A stretch of DNA of 64,000 nucleotides from Paenibacillus sp. URB8-2 (GCF_013393385.1 NZ_AP023239.1:3658001-3722000); one strand, 5' to 3'; counted from the stretch's first letter, positions 53,426 through 63,049 are shown. Notes: generated by a model from the letters alone, not told the origin. Translations and numbers: made by a program.

Positions 53426-53436
53426 CCAGTTCTTCT

Positions 53437-54771
53437 TTATTTCGTAACCGGCTGTTTCGCGATTCGCGCCGGCACGATGTCATTGGCAATCAGATCGCCA
53501 TGGCTTTCGCGCTTAACCACAAGATCGCTTTGGCCGTTCTGCACGAATACGACGGCCGGACGGCGGATGCGGTTGTAGTTGCTGGCCATGGAGTAGTTGT
53601 AGGCACCTGTGCAGGCTACTGCGAGCAAATCCCCGCTCTCCGCCTTTGGAAGCTCCAGATCCCAAATCAGCATATCGCCGCTTTCGCAGCATTTGCCCGC
53701 AATCGCTACGGTCTCTTCCGGCTGTTCGTTGGCCCGGTTGGCAAGCAGGGCCTCGTACTTGGACTCGTACAGCGCCGGGCGCGGATTGTCGGTCATACCG
53801 CCGTCGACGGCGACATATTTGCGTACGCCCGGAATCTCCTTGCTCGTGCCAACCGTATAGAGCGTCGTGCCGGCATCACCTATAATGCTGCGGCCCGGCT
53901 CCACCCAGATTTCCGGCAGCGCACTGCCGATTCCGGTAAAATGCGTCTTCACCGCATCGGTAATTGCCGCGACGTATTCCGATACTTGCAGGGGCGTATC
54001 GCCTTCCACGTAGCGGATGCCGAAGCCTCCGCCGAGATTCACGACGCTGAACTCAATGCCCAGCTCTTCCTTCACCTTGCGGGCGAATCCGGCGACCCGC
54101 TCAACTGCAAGCTGGAAGCCTTCCGTTTCGAAAATTTGCGAGCCGATATGCGAATGAACGCCGAGAAGCTGCAAATTGGCTTTACTCGAGGCCAAGCCTA
54201 CCGCTTCTTGTGCGGAGCCGTTGCCGATGTCGAAACCGAACTTCGAGTCGGTCTGGCCGGTGGCGGCGTAAGCGTGATGGGCATGCGCTTCAACGCCGGG
54301 CGTCACGCGCAGCAGGATGCTGACCGTCTTATTCTTATCGGCCGCAATGGCCTGCAGCAGTTCAAGTTCTACCAGATTGTCGACGACAAAGCAGCCGATT
54401 CCCGCTTCAAGTGCCATTTCAATCTCATCCGGGGTTTTGTTGTTGCCGTGAAAATGAATGCGCTCAGCCGGGAAACCCGCCTGCAGTGCGGTGTACAGCT
54501 CACCGTCGGATACGACATCAAGCGACAGGCCTTCCTCATCGGCCAGGCGGCACATCGCCATTACCGAAAAAGCCTTGCTCGCATAAGCGACCTGAAATCC
54601 AAGACCGGAAGCCGCAAAAGCATCCATATATTCGCGGCAGCGGCGGCGAACAAGCTGCTCGTCCACTATATACAGCGGTGTTCCATACTCAGCCTTGAGT
54701 TCCGTTACGTCACAACCGCCTATTTCCAAATGTCCGGCATCGTTAATCCGGCTCGTCCCGTGTAAAAACAT
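53437..54771 (-). CDS. lysA: Diaminopimelate decarboxylase
   Basis: 444 residues. It decarboxylates meso-diaminopimelate to lysine using PLP. The PLP lysine is in [11 protein letters not shown] (near residue 56), the phosphate-binding stretch in GFDIGNGS and LGGGFGIRY, and the C-terminal active-site Cys in [10 protein letters not shown]. The ATG at 54769-54771 has ggagg upstream; longer open frame upstream is rejected. It follows spoVAF without a visible terminator, as in B. subtilis where lysA follows the spoVA genes. Confidence 0.96.
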   Translation of the reverse strand: MFLHGTSRINDAGHLEIGGCDVTELKAEYGTPLYIVDEQLVRRRCREYMDAFAASGLGFQVAYASKAFSVMAMCRLADEEGLSLDVVSDGELYTALQAGFPAERIHFHGNNKTPDEIEMALEAGIGCFVVDNLVELELLQAIAADKNKTVSILLRVTPGVEAHAHHAYAATGQTDSKFGFDIGNGSAQEAVGLASSKANLQLLGVHSHIGSQIFETEGFQLAVERVAGFARKVKEELGIEFSVVNLGGGFGIRYVEGDTPLQVSEYVAAITDAVKTHFTGIGSALPEIWVEPGRSIIGDAGTTLYTVGTSKEIPGVRKYVAVDGGMTDNPRPALYESKYEALLANRANEQPEETVAIAGKCCESGDMLIWDLELPKAESGDLLAVACTGAYNYSMASNYNRIRRPAVVFVQNGQSDLVVKRESHGDLIANDIVPARIAKQPVTK

Positions 54772-54886
54772 AATTCGCAATCCTCCGATTTCTGTGGAAT
54801 ATCCATCCCATTCTTTTATGATATTCAGTATAGCAGAGGAAGGGAACGTCAAAGAATGGACAAATGCGCAGTTGATTTGTATTATC

Positions 54887-57223
54887 CTACGATTTGTCCT
54901 TTTTGCCGGCGGCTGGGGACATGCGGGTATTGTCCCTCGTTTTGTTGAACGACGGCCTCGTTTTGGAAGAAAGCACCGACTGGCGGAAGAGGATCGCTCC
55001 CATCGCTTTTGCATTAAAAGGTATAAACGGCCACAGATAGGACGAGTTGTAGGAACGGTTGACCGTCAGCAGCACGATAAGCAGGGTCGAGCCGATTACG
55101 AACCCGGCGACGTGGAACAAACCCGTAGCCAGCAGCAGCAGCAGCCGGATGACACGATTGGCCAGTCCGAGTTCATAGCTTGGCGTAGCGAACATGCCGA
55201 TGGTAGCCACGGCCATGTAGAGGACGACTTCATTGACGAACAGCCCTGTCTGGACGGCAATGTCCCCGATTAGAATCGCGGCGATGAGGCCCATGGCAGA
55301 GCCCAGCGGCGACGGCGTATGGACCGCGGCCATTCGCAGCAGATCCACACCGAACTCGATGATCAGGAATTGAACGAGCAGCGGGATTTTCGCCGTTTCA
55401 TGCGGACCGATAAACATAAGCGGCGCCGGTTTGAGCTCGGGATGCATGACAAACAGCATCCAGAGCGGCAGCAGAAAAATGGAAGCGAAAATTCCCGCGA
55501 ACCGTACCCACCTCAAGTAAGAACCCATTAACGGAGTCTGGCGGTTCTCTTCCGCATGCTGGCATAGGTCAAAAAATGTTGTCGGGATGACCATAACGCT
55601 CGGCGATGTATCGACGAACACAACCACTCTGCCCTCAAGCAGATGAGAGGCGACGATGTCGGGCCGCTCGGAGTATCGGACCATAGGATACGGATTCCAT
55701 TTCTCTCCTATAATCGCCTCTTCAAGCTGCTTGTCGGCCAGCGGAATGCCTTCGATGTTGACGCTTTTGATTTTTTCGGTGACCGCTTTGACCTGTGTTT
55801 TGTCCGCAATGTCGTCGATATAGGCGATGGACACGTCAGTCTTCGTTCTTCGGCCTACTTGGTGCAGCTCGAATTTCAGGCCCGGATCGCGCAGTCTGCG
55901 GCGCACAAGCGCAATATTGCTGAGCAGCGTTTCGGTAAACCCGTCCCGCGCGCCGCGCACCACCCGCTCGATGGAAGGCTCCTCCGGTCCGCGGACCGGA
56001 TAGGACCGCGTATCCATGATAATGACTTGGGCTTCCCCCTCGACAAAAAGCGCGCTCATTCCCGACATCGTCTTGATTACCGCATCGCTGAGCTTCTCGG
56101 ACTTCTCGACCTGGATATGGGGGATGTAGTTTATCATGAATGCGGCAAAAGCGTCGGATGAAATATCCTCCGGGGTCAGGTAGGTAAGCCGCTTCAAGAT
56201 TTCATCCAGAATGACGTCCTTGGCAAAGCCGCTGATGAACAGCAGAGCGGCTTTTGTCCCGCCGAAAGTCATCTCGCGGAATACAACGTCAAAGGACGCT
56301 CCAAGGCCCATCACTTCGGTCAGCACTTCTTTTGTCTGATCAAGCGATTCCGGGACCTTGTCTTCACCATGCCAATACTTGATCGACTCTTCCACCGAAT
56401 TCGACAGTTCCTTATCCCTTTTCTTCTGTTTGGGGTCCTTGGGCTTTGCGTTGCTTTCCCCCTTTCCTTGGACGGGTTCAGTTCCCTGGTCCGCCCTGTC
56501 CTCTTCCTGGGCTTGCCCGGCCTGCATTTCCGGCTGCTCGGATTCGTCCAAAGATGGTGGCATATCCTCCTCGGCTGACTTTTTCGGAGCTTCCTCATCG
56601 TCACTGCCAAAGAGGAAGCTCAGGAAGCCGGACGTTTTATTTTTGGAGCCATCATCCGGCGCCCCAAGTTCGCTGCCGGCTTCCATATCACCAGGACCTG
56701 CGGCTTGATCGCTGACGGGATCGGACGCTCCCGTGCTATCCACGCCGCTTTGCTCTATGGCGGCATTAGCAGATCCGGCGGCGTCCACGGCGCTTTGCAC
56801 GGGAGCGGGCGTACCCTGCGCTTCCACCACGCCCTGCTCCGTGACGAGATCAGGCGTATCCGCGCTTTCCGCGGCGTTTTTCTCTATGGCGACATCAGCC
56901 GGGCCGCCGGCATCCAGGCCGCTCTGCTCCATGGCGGGATCGGCCGTGTCGCCGGCATCCAGGCCGCTTTGCTCCATGGCGGGATCAGCCGTGTCACCGG
57001 CATCCACGGCGCTCTGCTCCACGCCGGGATCGGCCGTGTCACCGACATCCACGGCGCTCTGCTCCACGACGGGATCGGCCGTTCCGGCTGCATCCCCGGC
57101 GTTCTGAGTCGCACCTGCATCGGCTGCTCCCGCGCTGGCTTCGGCCCCTTGCTCCAAGCCAGAAACTGGCTGCTCCGGTCCATCGTTTTCCAAGTAATCT
57201 CCGCTGTGAACGTATTTGCTCAT
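54887..57223 (-). CDS. spoVAF: Stage V sporulation protein AF with N-terminal repeat extension
   Basis: 778 residues, against about 490 in B. subtilis. Residues 275-778 form the GerA-family SpoVAF protein (SVEESIKYWHGEDKVPESLD, GLGASFDVVFREMTFGGTKA, HTPSPLGSAMGLIAAILIGD) with several membrane helices between about 580 and 740. The first 270 residues are extra: residues 50-170 are tandem 15-residue repeats (DPxxEQSxxDAGDTA pattern) and 180-260 an acidic, Gln-rich linker. The family acts with SpoVA proteins in spore germination, where SpoVAF forms a channel with FigP. The ATG at 57221-57223 has cggaggg upstream. It is the third gene after spoVAA and spoVAB. Confidence 0.9.
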   Translation of the reverse strand: MSKYVHSGDYLENDGPEQPVSGLEQGAEASAGAADAGATQNAGDAAGTADPVVEQSAVDVGDTADPGVEQSAVDAGDTADPAMEQSGLDAGDTADPAMEQSGLDAGGPADVAIEKNAAESADTPDLVTEQGVVEAQGTPAPVQSAVDAAGSANAAIEQSGVDSTGASDPVSDQAAGPGDMEAGSELGAPDDGSKNKTSGFLSFLFGSDDEEAPKKSAEEDMPPSLDESEQPEMQAGQAQEEDRADQGTEPVQGKGESNAKPKDPKQKKRDKELSNSVEESIKYWHGEDKVPESLDQTKEVLTEVMGLGASFDVVFREMTFGGTKAALLFISGFAKDVILDEILKRLTYLTPEDISSDAFAAFMINYIPHIQVEKSEKLSDAVIKTMSGMSALFVEGEAQVIIMDTRSYPVRGPEEPSIERVVRGARDGFTETLLSNIALVRRRLRDPGLKFELHQVGRRTKTDVSIAYIDDIADKTQVKAVTEKIKSVNIEGIPLADKQLEEAIIGEKWNPYPMVRYSERPDIVASHLLEGRVVVFVDTSPSVMVIPTTFFDLCQHAEENRQTPLMGSYLRWVRFAGIFASIFLLPLWMLFVMHPELKPAPLMFIGPHETAKIPLLVQFLIIEFGVDLLRMAAVHTPSPLGSAMGLIAAILIGDIAVQTGLFVNEVVLYMAVATIGMFATPSYELGLANRVIRLLLLLATGLFHVAGFVIGSTLLIVLLTVNRSYNSSYLWPFIPFNAKAMGAILFRQSVLSSKTRPSFNKTRDNTRMSPAAGKKDKS
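56716..57100. repeat. 45-bp tandem repeats inside spoVAF
   Basis: About eight 45-bp units, for example 56831-56875, 56876-56920, 56921-56965, 56966-57010, 57011-57055 and 57056-57100. Adjacent units differ by only a few bases. They encode 15-residue repeats in the N-terminal extension of SpoVAF. An earlier unit near 56792 is shortened to 39 bp. Confidence 0.9.
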
Positions 57224-57237
57224 CTCAAGCCCTCCGT

Positions 57238-57663
57238 TTACTGTCGATACACAAACCAATCAAACAATGAACCAGCAACTTTACCGAATACCATCGCCAG
57301 CAGCAGTCCGAACAGGTATGAAGTCATGCGAAGGCGTTTGGCCAAAATCGGCAATACGTTCAGCACCTCCGTCAAAGCCGCGGCAAGCATGCCGACAAAG
57401 ATTCCGTCGAACAGGCCGACCGCCGCTTCTACCACAGGTCCCGCCGTTATTTTCCAGTTCCAGAAATCACTCACGGTCCCAAGCAGCGATCCGCAGACCA
57501 TGGCGCCTTCGTACCAATGGACCTTTTCGTAAGAGCCCGTCAGCTGCGCCAGTCGCGGAATCATATCGAGCACGACGAACAGGGCGATTACCCCGCCGCC
57601 CACGGCGATGCCTCCCGCAATGCCAAGGAGCAAAGTCAGGCCCACTTCGATCGGAGCCGTCAT
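57238..57663 (-). CDS. spoVAB: Stage V sporulation protein AB
   Basis: 141 residues, matching the B. subtilis length. An integral membrane protein with about four or five helices. Family segments are GIAGGIAVGGGVIALFVVLD (about 14-33) and GIFVGMLAAALTEVLNVLPI (about 87-106), then LLLAMVFGKVAGSLF. It is part of the SpoVA channel for Ca-dipicolinate. It begins directly after spoVAA, and spoVAF starts 14 nt after its end. Confidence 0.94.
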   Translation of the reverse strand: MTAPIEVGLTLLLGIAGGIAVGGGVIALFVVLDMIPRLAQLTGSYEKVHWYEGAMVCGSLLGTVSDFWNWKITAGPVVEAAVGLFDGIFVGMLAAALTEVLNVLPILAKRLRMTSYLFGLLLAMVFGKVAGSLFDWFVYRQ

Positions 57664-58317
57664 TTACGTCGCCTCCCTGCCCTTATCTTCTTCGCCGTGT
57701 TTCATTTTCCGGTATTCCTCGTGAATGACATACTGGTCGATGTTTTTCTGGTACAGGAACATTTCCACTTCCAGCGGGGTAGGCTCTTCGTTCCATTTTT
57801 TCTTGAACAGATGATTGAAAAAAATAACCATGCCAAAGCCGATGCCGATCGAATAGGCCAGCTGGAACAAATAAGGATGCTCGTCCCGGCGACCGGTCAG
57901 CATTTCCACAATCCGGATCTGGACTTCCTGCATGTTCACATCCGCATGGAAATTCATAATCGTCAGCGCCGCGCCAAAGAACAGCAGCAGCCATACGAGG
58001 GCGAACATCGCGGGCGACGGCTTGTGCGGTTCCTCGGGCCCGCTGATCTGCACAATTGTTCGGCCTTCTCCAATCGGCTCGATATCGGCATCCGGCGCGA
58101 GCTGTTTTACCAGGGGAATGACCTTCAGCGTATCGATGAGAATCAGGTTGCCGTCACTGTACTCCGGCTGGACCAGAAGCAGCGATTTGAGCCGCTCTTC
58201 CAGCTCCGGCGGAGCGATCAGAAACGCAATGTCGCCTAGGGTCACCCCTTTTCCATGAGGAAGCGTCACCCGATTCTTCAGTTGTATATAGATGGCGGAG
58301 CCAGATTGGGTCTTCAT
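57664..58317 (-). CDS. spoVAA: Stage V sporulation protein AA
   Basis: 217 residues, a normal length. The N-terminal soluble half (about 1-95) is followed by two membrane helices (about 105-122 and 150-170) and a basic cytoplasmic tail. Family segments: KNRVTLPHGKGVTLGDIAFL, IIGEGRTIVQISGP region and FFGAALTIMNFHADVNMQEV. It is expressed in the forespore by sigma-G in Bacillus; a matching -10 lies at 58416-58422. It is the first of three spoVA genes here; spoVAC, AD and AE are not present in this window. Confidence 0.95.
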   Translation of the reverse strand: MKTQSGSAIYIQLKNRVTLPHGKGVTLGDIAFLIAPPELEERLKSLLLVQPEYSDGNLILIDTLKVIPLVKQLAPDADIEPIGEGRTIVQISGPEEPHKPSPAMFALVWLLLFFGAALTIMNFHADVNMQEVQIRIVEMLTGRRDEHPYLFQLAYSIGIGFGMVIFFNHLFKKKWNEEPTPLEVEMFLYQKNIDQYVIHEEYRKMKHGEEDKGREAT

Positions 58318-58357
58318 CCGCTGTCCTCCTCATCAAGCAATCTCACATAGAGCCGCC

Positions 58358-58395
58358 CGCTTTGGGCGAAACCCTCTTCCTTCCGGCCCAAAGCG
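58358..58395 (-). repeat. Perfect hairpin in the spoVAA leader
   Basis: CGCTTTGGGC (58358-58367) and GCCCAAAGCG (58386-58395) are perfect 10-bp arms with an 18-nt loop, lying between the likely sigma-G start and the spoVAA ribosome site. Confidence 0.8.
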
Positions 58396-58415
58396 CAGGC
58401 ATGCCAGATTAACGG

Positions 58416-58445
58416 TAGTATGGGTGGAAAGGCTTATTTTTACTC
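58416..58445 (-). promoter_or_regulatory. Putative sigma-G promoter of spoVA genes
   Basis: On the minus strand CATACTA (58416-58422) matches the sigma-G -10 exactly. A weak -35 (GAGTAA at 58440-58445) sits 17 bp upstream. spoVA is a known sigma-G operon in B. subtilis. Confidence 0.5.
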
Positions 58446-58576
58446 TTTTTCATCGGCAACCAACAGGGGATTGAACTTATTTTCTATAAAATGGATTATT
58501 ATACATTCGATTCGAAACCTTTTCCAGGTCGAACCAGTCTATATCATTATCTAAAAAAAGGAGGAACGACCAGATT

Positions 58577-59755
58577 ATGAAGTTCTCATTCCGTTTTAAA
58601 ATCCGCCGTTTTGTGCTGGCCGCCGCAGTGCTCCTGGCCTTCCATCTCGACGGTTCGCCTTCCATCCATGCCGAATCCGGCGTCGTCGTGCAGGACTACC
58701 TGCTGGATGCTTCCAAAGGAATCGAGCTGTACTCGATCAGCAGCGCGCCTGACGGAACATACCGGAAATCGGTGATCTATAGACAGCAGGACGGCGCTTA
58801 TGCCAAATGGCAGGAACCGTTCCGTTCATTCAGTGTATGGGAAGACGGCACCGTGCGGATCGGAGGGTCAGATGATCCCGAAGGCGGCTATGTATATGAT
58901 CCCGAGCGGCAGTCCATCCTTCACAAAAATATCTATTCCCTCTCTCCTGACGGAAATTGGGGAATTTTAGAGCGTTCCCGCTACCTTTACGTTTCATCAC
59001 CCGGGCTGTACAGCGACTATATCGCCAAGCTTAACGACTACTATTTGAAAAACATGAAGACTGGCGCCGTAAAGCTGTTCAAATCGACGCGGACAAGCTA
59101 CCTGACGGCATGGGTAGACCGCCACACTTTGCTGGAATCCGGATACGACAGCAGGGCCAAGCAGAATATGATTACAGCTTACAATCCCGAAACGAACCAA
59201 AGAACAACGGTGCTGGCGGGCAGTATGTATGCCTTCAACAATGCCAGCTCCAAGCTGCTTTACGTGCAGAACGAGCCCCGCCGGCTGCTGCGGGTATACG
59301 ATCTGAAGAAGGCTTCCTCCCATCTCCTGAAGGACGAAGCCGAGCGTTCTGCTATCTATCCGTCTGTGCTTTCCAAGCCAAAGCTCTCTCTTCCTGACGG
59401 CATTAGCCCCGACAATCTGCCCGTTGTCCCTGTTCCTGTTATTGAAGAATACGAATATACGGCGGGAATAAACGGGTTGAGCATCCCGGTATCCACGGTA
59501 TTCGAGGTTAACGGCACCCGCTGGATTCCGGTGCGACCGCTCGCGAAAGCGCTTGGCTGGAAGGTAGATCTGCTGGACCAGCCGGCAGGTACCTATAAAG
59601 CGGCGAACTACCAATATACGATCTCCAAGGGAGCGGCAAAAATCGTCCTTACCCCTTCGAACAGCTTTAATACCGGAGGAAGGCTGTTCATGACTAAGGG
59701 TCAGCTGGGGTCGCTTGGGCTTGGATCGGTAAAGCTTGTTCCCCACATCGAATAA
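58577..59755 (+). CDS. Secreted protein with copper amine oxidase N-terminal domain
   Basis: 392 residues. A signal peptide (about 1-32, ending PSIHAES) is followed by a beta-rich region with repeated short blocks resembling a propeller (WEDGTVRIGG, SPDGNWGIL, NNASSKLLYV). The C-terminal about 90 residues are the Cu-amine-oxidase N1 domain (STVFEVNGTRWIPVRPLAKALGWKVD). This domain is abundant in extracellular proteins of Paenibacillus, where its role is structural rather than catalytic. The exact function is unknown. aaaggagg lies 12 nt upstream, which is long. Confidence 0.75.
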   Translation: MKFSFRFKIRRFVLAAAVLLAFHLDGSPSIHAESGVVVQDYLLDASKGIELYSISSAPDGTYRKSVIYRQQDGAYAKWQEPFRSFSVWEDGTVRIGGSDDPEGGYVYDPERQSILHKNIYSLSPDGNWGILERSRYLYVSSPGLYSDYIAKLNDYYLKNMKTGAVKLFKSTRTSYLTAWVDRHTLLESGYDSRAKQNMITAYNPETNQRTTVLAGSMYAFNNASSKLLYVQNEPRRLLRVYDLKKASSHLLKDEAERSAIYPSVLSKPKLSLPDGISPDNLPVVPVPVIEEYEYTAGINGLSIPVSTVFEVNGTRWIPVRPLAKALGWKVDLLDQPAGTYKAANYQYTISKGAAKIVLTPSNSFNTGGRLFMTKGQLGSLGLGSVKLVPHIE

Positions 59756-59807
59756 GTGCCGAATCAGCCGAATTCTATCACCTGTCCGGTGAAATCCGGC
59801 TGATGCA

Positions 59808-59854
59808 AAAGAACGCCCAAGCCAGCGGCAACAACCGGCTTGGGCGTTCTTTTT
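59808..59854 (+). terminator. Terminator between convergent genes
   Basis: AAGAACGCCCAAGCC (59809-59823) and GGCTTGGGCGTTCTT (59837-59851) form a perfect stem, with T (plus) and complementary A (minus) runs on both sides, so it can serve both strands. Confidence 0.9.
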
Positions 59855-59902
59855 AGGTATAAGGTCTGGGGCGGGCCCCTGTTATACATACAATCCCGAT
59901 TT

Positions 59903-60388
59903 TCAAACGTCCTTGTCTCTAACGAAGATGATAAAGTCGGTGTTCACTGGTTCCAGTCCTTCCATCCGCAAATAGGAAGAGATTTGTCCTCTGTGATAGC
60001 TTCCGTGAAGCGCAACATGCGTCAAAATATCCGAAACGGTAGTGTTGAACGCCGTTCCGGTGCTGTTGCGGTATGCAACCTCCGCGTTCAGCCCGGAATC
60101 GTCCAGCCTGTTCAGAAGCTCCCCATACCCAGCGGCGTTCTCCTTCGCTAGAGCAACACATTCCTCCAGACTTTGGGGAGACCACGGCGCCATCCCTTTA
60201 GTGTCTAGCCTATTGATGCGCATCAGCCATATCTTTTCCGCCGTCAGTATATGTCCAAGCAGTGTCAGCGGTTTCTCGGGTACCCGGTCCGCCTGGCGAA
60301 GAGCCGCTACGATTTTGTCGTCCGCCCAGCTTGCATGCCGGAAGAGCCGGCGGAAATAGTCCTTCAAGCTACCGTTCTGCTCGCTCAT
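59903..60388 (-). CDS. DinB family protein
   Basis: 161 residues. A four-helix DinB fold with the metal-binding histidines in the first helix region (LLGHILTAEKIW) and near the C-terminus (THVALHGSYHRGQI). Such proteins are often thiol transferases or metal-dependent enzymes of unknown substrate. The start overlaps the carboxylesterase gene end by 4 nt, so it is the second gene of an operon with the esterase. Unlike the copy at 37679-38082 it is intact. Confidence 0.9.
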   Translation of the reverse strand: MSEQNGSLKDYFRRLFRHASWADDKIVAALRQADRVPEKPLTLLGHILTAEKIWLMRINRLDTKGMAPWSPQSLEECVALAKENAAGYGELLNRLDDSGLNAEVAYRNSTGTAFNTTVSDILTHVALHGSYHRGQISSYLRMEGLEPVNTDFIIFVRDKDV

Positions 60389-61860
60389 ATTCCCGTCTCC
60401 TTTAAACTGAATAGCAGGCGGCGTTTATCCGGCTGCGGGTCTTTCATCACGGATGACGCCTCGTCGAAGATCAGCGTTGCCCGATCCGCTAGACTGTACT
60501 GCGGCCACTGGAGCCGGGCGGTATCCGGCTTACCGCTGTAGGCGAATGCGACCCATGCGCTCCGCATCCTACCCGACAGAGTCTTCATCGCGGGACTGAC
60601 CGCAAGTCCCATCCGCCGCAAATGCGACAGGTTTCCGAACACATATGGAATCTCCGCGGTGTGTACCGCTTTGGAGAGCAGAGAATGGGCTTCCACTACC
60701 CAATCGAAACGGTACATCCATACCGGTCCGTGTTCAAGCAGGCTCTCCGCAAAGGCAACCGCGCTGCGCCAGAAGAACAGATCGGTCATAATACCGGCCT
60801 GTCCTTCACGGGTCGCGGGATAATGAGCGGCAAGCTCCGACAAATCGGGGACGCCAAGCGCCTGCTCAAGCGCCCTGAGCGACTGGCCGATTTCCGGAAC
60901 CGGCGCCCCTTCGCGGAAGAAATAGTCCCCTTCGTGGCGGTTGGTTCCAATCAGCACGGGAATGCCTTGAGCCGAACCGTTCGAGACGGCGCGAACCGGC
61001 TCTTCCGGCAGCGTCAGCGGATCGATGACCGGCTGAAAAAACATGCCGGGAGATCCCCCGGTCAGCCGCTGTATCATTCGGCCCGCTGCCTGGGCAATCG
61101 TCTCGGCCGGAAGCGTCCGCAGCTTCCCGGCATCCTCCCGGCCGAGGCCCAGTTCGGCAAGCAGCTCCAGGACAATTCCCCATCCCTGGGCGGGCTTTAG
61201 CGTCTGCGACGCGCCGCTCTGCATGATCGCTCCAGCGAACAGTCCGCGGGCAGCAGGCATGGCCAGCAGAGCGGCGATGCTCATGCTCCCCGCCGATTCG
61301 CCGAACACCGTTACCCGCCGCGGGTCGCCCCCAAAGCCGCCAATATTGTCCCTTACCCATTCCAGCGCGGCGATCTGATCCAGCAGTCCCGCATTGGACG
61401 AGAAGGTGCCGCCAAGCGGCGATAAATGAAGAAACCCAAACGGTCCAAGCCTGTAATTGACCGATACGACAACCACGTTCCCGTCCAAGGCCAGAGCCGT
61501 TCCGTCAAACAGCGGCTGACTGCCCGCTCCCGTCAGAAACGTCCCTCCGTGAATCCATACCATGACGGGCAGTGATTCCGCCTCTAAAGGCGCCCATACA
61601 TTCAAATACAGGCAATCCTCGTCATGGACGGGAGGTTCTCCGGGGAATCGGGTGCCTTTCCGGTCAGGCGGCTGGTGGCTTACCGGACCGAAATCGGAGG
61701 CGTCCCGCACCCCTTCCCAGCTCTCCGGAGGCAGGGGCGCGCAGAAACGGAGTTCTCCGACCGGCGGAGCGGCGAAAGGGACGCCGCGCCAGACGTTGAC
61801 GCCATCTTTCCGAATGCCTCTCACCGTTCCATAAATCGTTGCTGCTTCAGGCTGTCTCAC
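60385..61860 (-). CDS. Type B carboxylesterase (pNB esterase-like)
   Basis: 491 residues. The alpha/beta hydrolase has the nucleophile GESAGS (Ser189), the oxyanion segment WIHGGTFLTG and the catalytic His in KAVHTAEIPYVFGN. The type-B signature EDCLYLNVWAP is present. It hydrolyses carboxylic esters in the cytoplasm (no signal peptide seen). The substrate is unknown. It overlaps the DinB gene by 4 nt. Confidence 0.92.
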   Translation of the reverse strand: MRQPEAATIYGTVRGIRKDGVNVWRGVPFAAPPVGELRFCAPLPPESWEGVRDASDFGPVSHQPPDRKGTRFPGEPPVHDEDCLYLNVWAPLEAESLPVMVWIHGGTFLTGAGSQPLFDGTALALDGNVVVVSVNYRLGPFGFLHLSPLGGTFSSNAGLLDQIAALEWVRDNIGGFGGDPRRVTVFGESAGSMSIAALLAMPAARGLFAGAIMQSGASQTLKPAQGWGIVLELLAELGLGREDAGKLRTLPAETIAQAAGRMIQRLTGGSPGMFFQPVIDPLTLPEEPVRAVSNGSAQGIPVLIGTNRHEGDYFFREGAPVPEIGQSLRALEQALGVPDLSELAAHYPATREGQAGIMTDLFFWRSAVAFAESLLEHGPVWMYRFDWVVEAHSLLSKAVHTAEIPYVFGNLSHLRRMGLAVSPAMKTLSGRMRSAWVAFAYSGKPDTARLQWPQYSLADRATLIFDEASSVMKDPQPDKRRLLFSLKETGI

Positions 61861-61885
61861 AAGCGTTCACCCTTTCGTCAGTGTG

Positions 61886-63049
61886 TTATGAGTGTTCTCC
61901 GTCATCCTCGCCGGACGAAGCATACAGTCCGGAACGGAAACGGAACCACTGAAAAATATGCGTCGCCACTACTTTCAGAACGGCGTAGCCGGGCACGGCC
62001 AGAACGATGCCGACAACGCCGAACATTTTGCCGAAGAAAACAATGGTGAAGATGATGGTAATCGGATGAACTTTAAGCGTTTTACCCATAATTTGCGGAG
62101 AGATGAATTTGCCTTCGATCAGCTGTACGGCTGTCCAGACAATGATCATCTTCGCCAGCATCAAAGGCGAGGTGACCAGCGCAACGATAAGCGCGGGCGT
62201 AATCGCAATGGCCGGGCCCAGATAAGGAACGACTGCAGTACAGGCGGCCACGATGGCCAGCACAAGCGAATATTCGAGCCCGATAATCAAGTAGCCGATA
62301 TAGAGCAGCGCGCCGATGCAGCAGCTGACAATGATCTGACCGCGGATATAGGAAGAGATCTGCTGGTTCATCTCGGACAGGACCATCCGGGTCTGAGGCT
62401 TCAGCGCGGTGGGCACCAGACGCAAAATATAGTCGGGCAGCCGTTTCCCGTCCCGAAGGAGATAGAAGAGAATGAGCGGGGTTGTCACGATCCCCAGCAC
62501 AATTTCGGTCAGCGCCCCGACAAAGTTGCCGACACCGTTTAGAGCGTTACGCAGGAACGAGGTCAGCCATGTCGTCACCCGGGTTGTCACCGTACCGAGC
62601 TCGGCCCCTGTATTCTGCTGCAGCTGATCCACCAGTTTGCTGCCCGTCAAATGGGCAAGTTCCTGCTGAATCTGTGAGCTGTACCGGGGAAAGTTGTCGA
62701 TCAACCCCAGCAGCTGATCCCGGATTATCGGAATAACCGCTAGCAGAATGACGGTAATCACGCCGAGAATAAAAAGATACAGCACCACAATGCCGTAAGC
62801 GCGCTTCACCTTGCTCTTCTTCTCCAGCCGGTCCACCAGCGGATTCAGAAGGTAATAGGCGACGCCCGATAAAATCAGCGGCAGAGCCACCGTATGAAGC
62901 AGCACCGACAAAGGTCTGAAGACGAACGGAATTTTGGCGAATACGAGCACGTTGAGTCCGATTAGCAGCATCACAAGCAGAAAGACGACGAATTTATTGT
63001 TCAGAAAAAATTTGCGGAATTTTTCCGGCCAGATTTGCAACCTTTGCAT
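61886..63049 (-). CDS. AI-2E family transporter (YtvI/PerM-like)
   Basis: 387 residues with about eight membrane helices. Family segments: TTPLILFYLLRDGKRLPDYI, VPYLGPAIAITPALIVALVT and GKTLKVHPITIIFTIVFFGK. These proteins are grouped as AI-2E transporters (TqsA, PerM, YdiK), but the substrate is often untested; export of small molecules or ion exchange are known roles for relatives. The promoter region at 63201-63230 contains a palindrome. The stop is 25 nt before the esterase start, so the two may be cotranscribed. Confidence 0.88.
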   Translation of the reverse strand: MQRLQIWPEKFRKFFLNNKFVVFLLVMLLIGLNVLVFAKIPFVFRPLSVLLHTVALPLILSGVAYYLLNPLVDRLEKKSKVKRAYGIVVLYLFILGVITVILLAVIPIIRDQLLGLIDNFPRYSSQIQQELAHLTGSKLVDQLQQNTGAELGTVTTRVTTWLTSFLRNALNGVGNFVGALTEIVLGIVTTPLILFYLLRDGKRLPDYILRLVPTALKPQTRMVLSEMNQQISSYIRGQIIVSCCIGALLYIGYLIIGLEYSLVLAIVAACTAVVPYLGPAIAITPALIVALVTSPLMLAKMIIVWTAVQLIEGKFISPQIMGKTLKVHPITIIFTIVFFGKMFGVVGIVLAVPGYAVLKVVATHIFQWFRFRSGLYASSGEDDGEHS

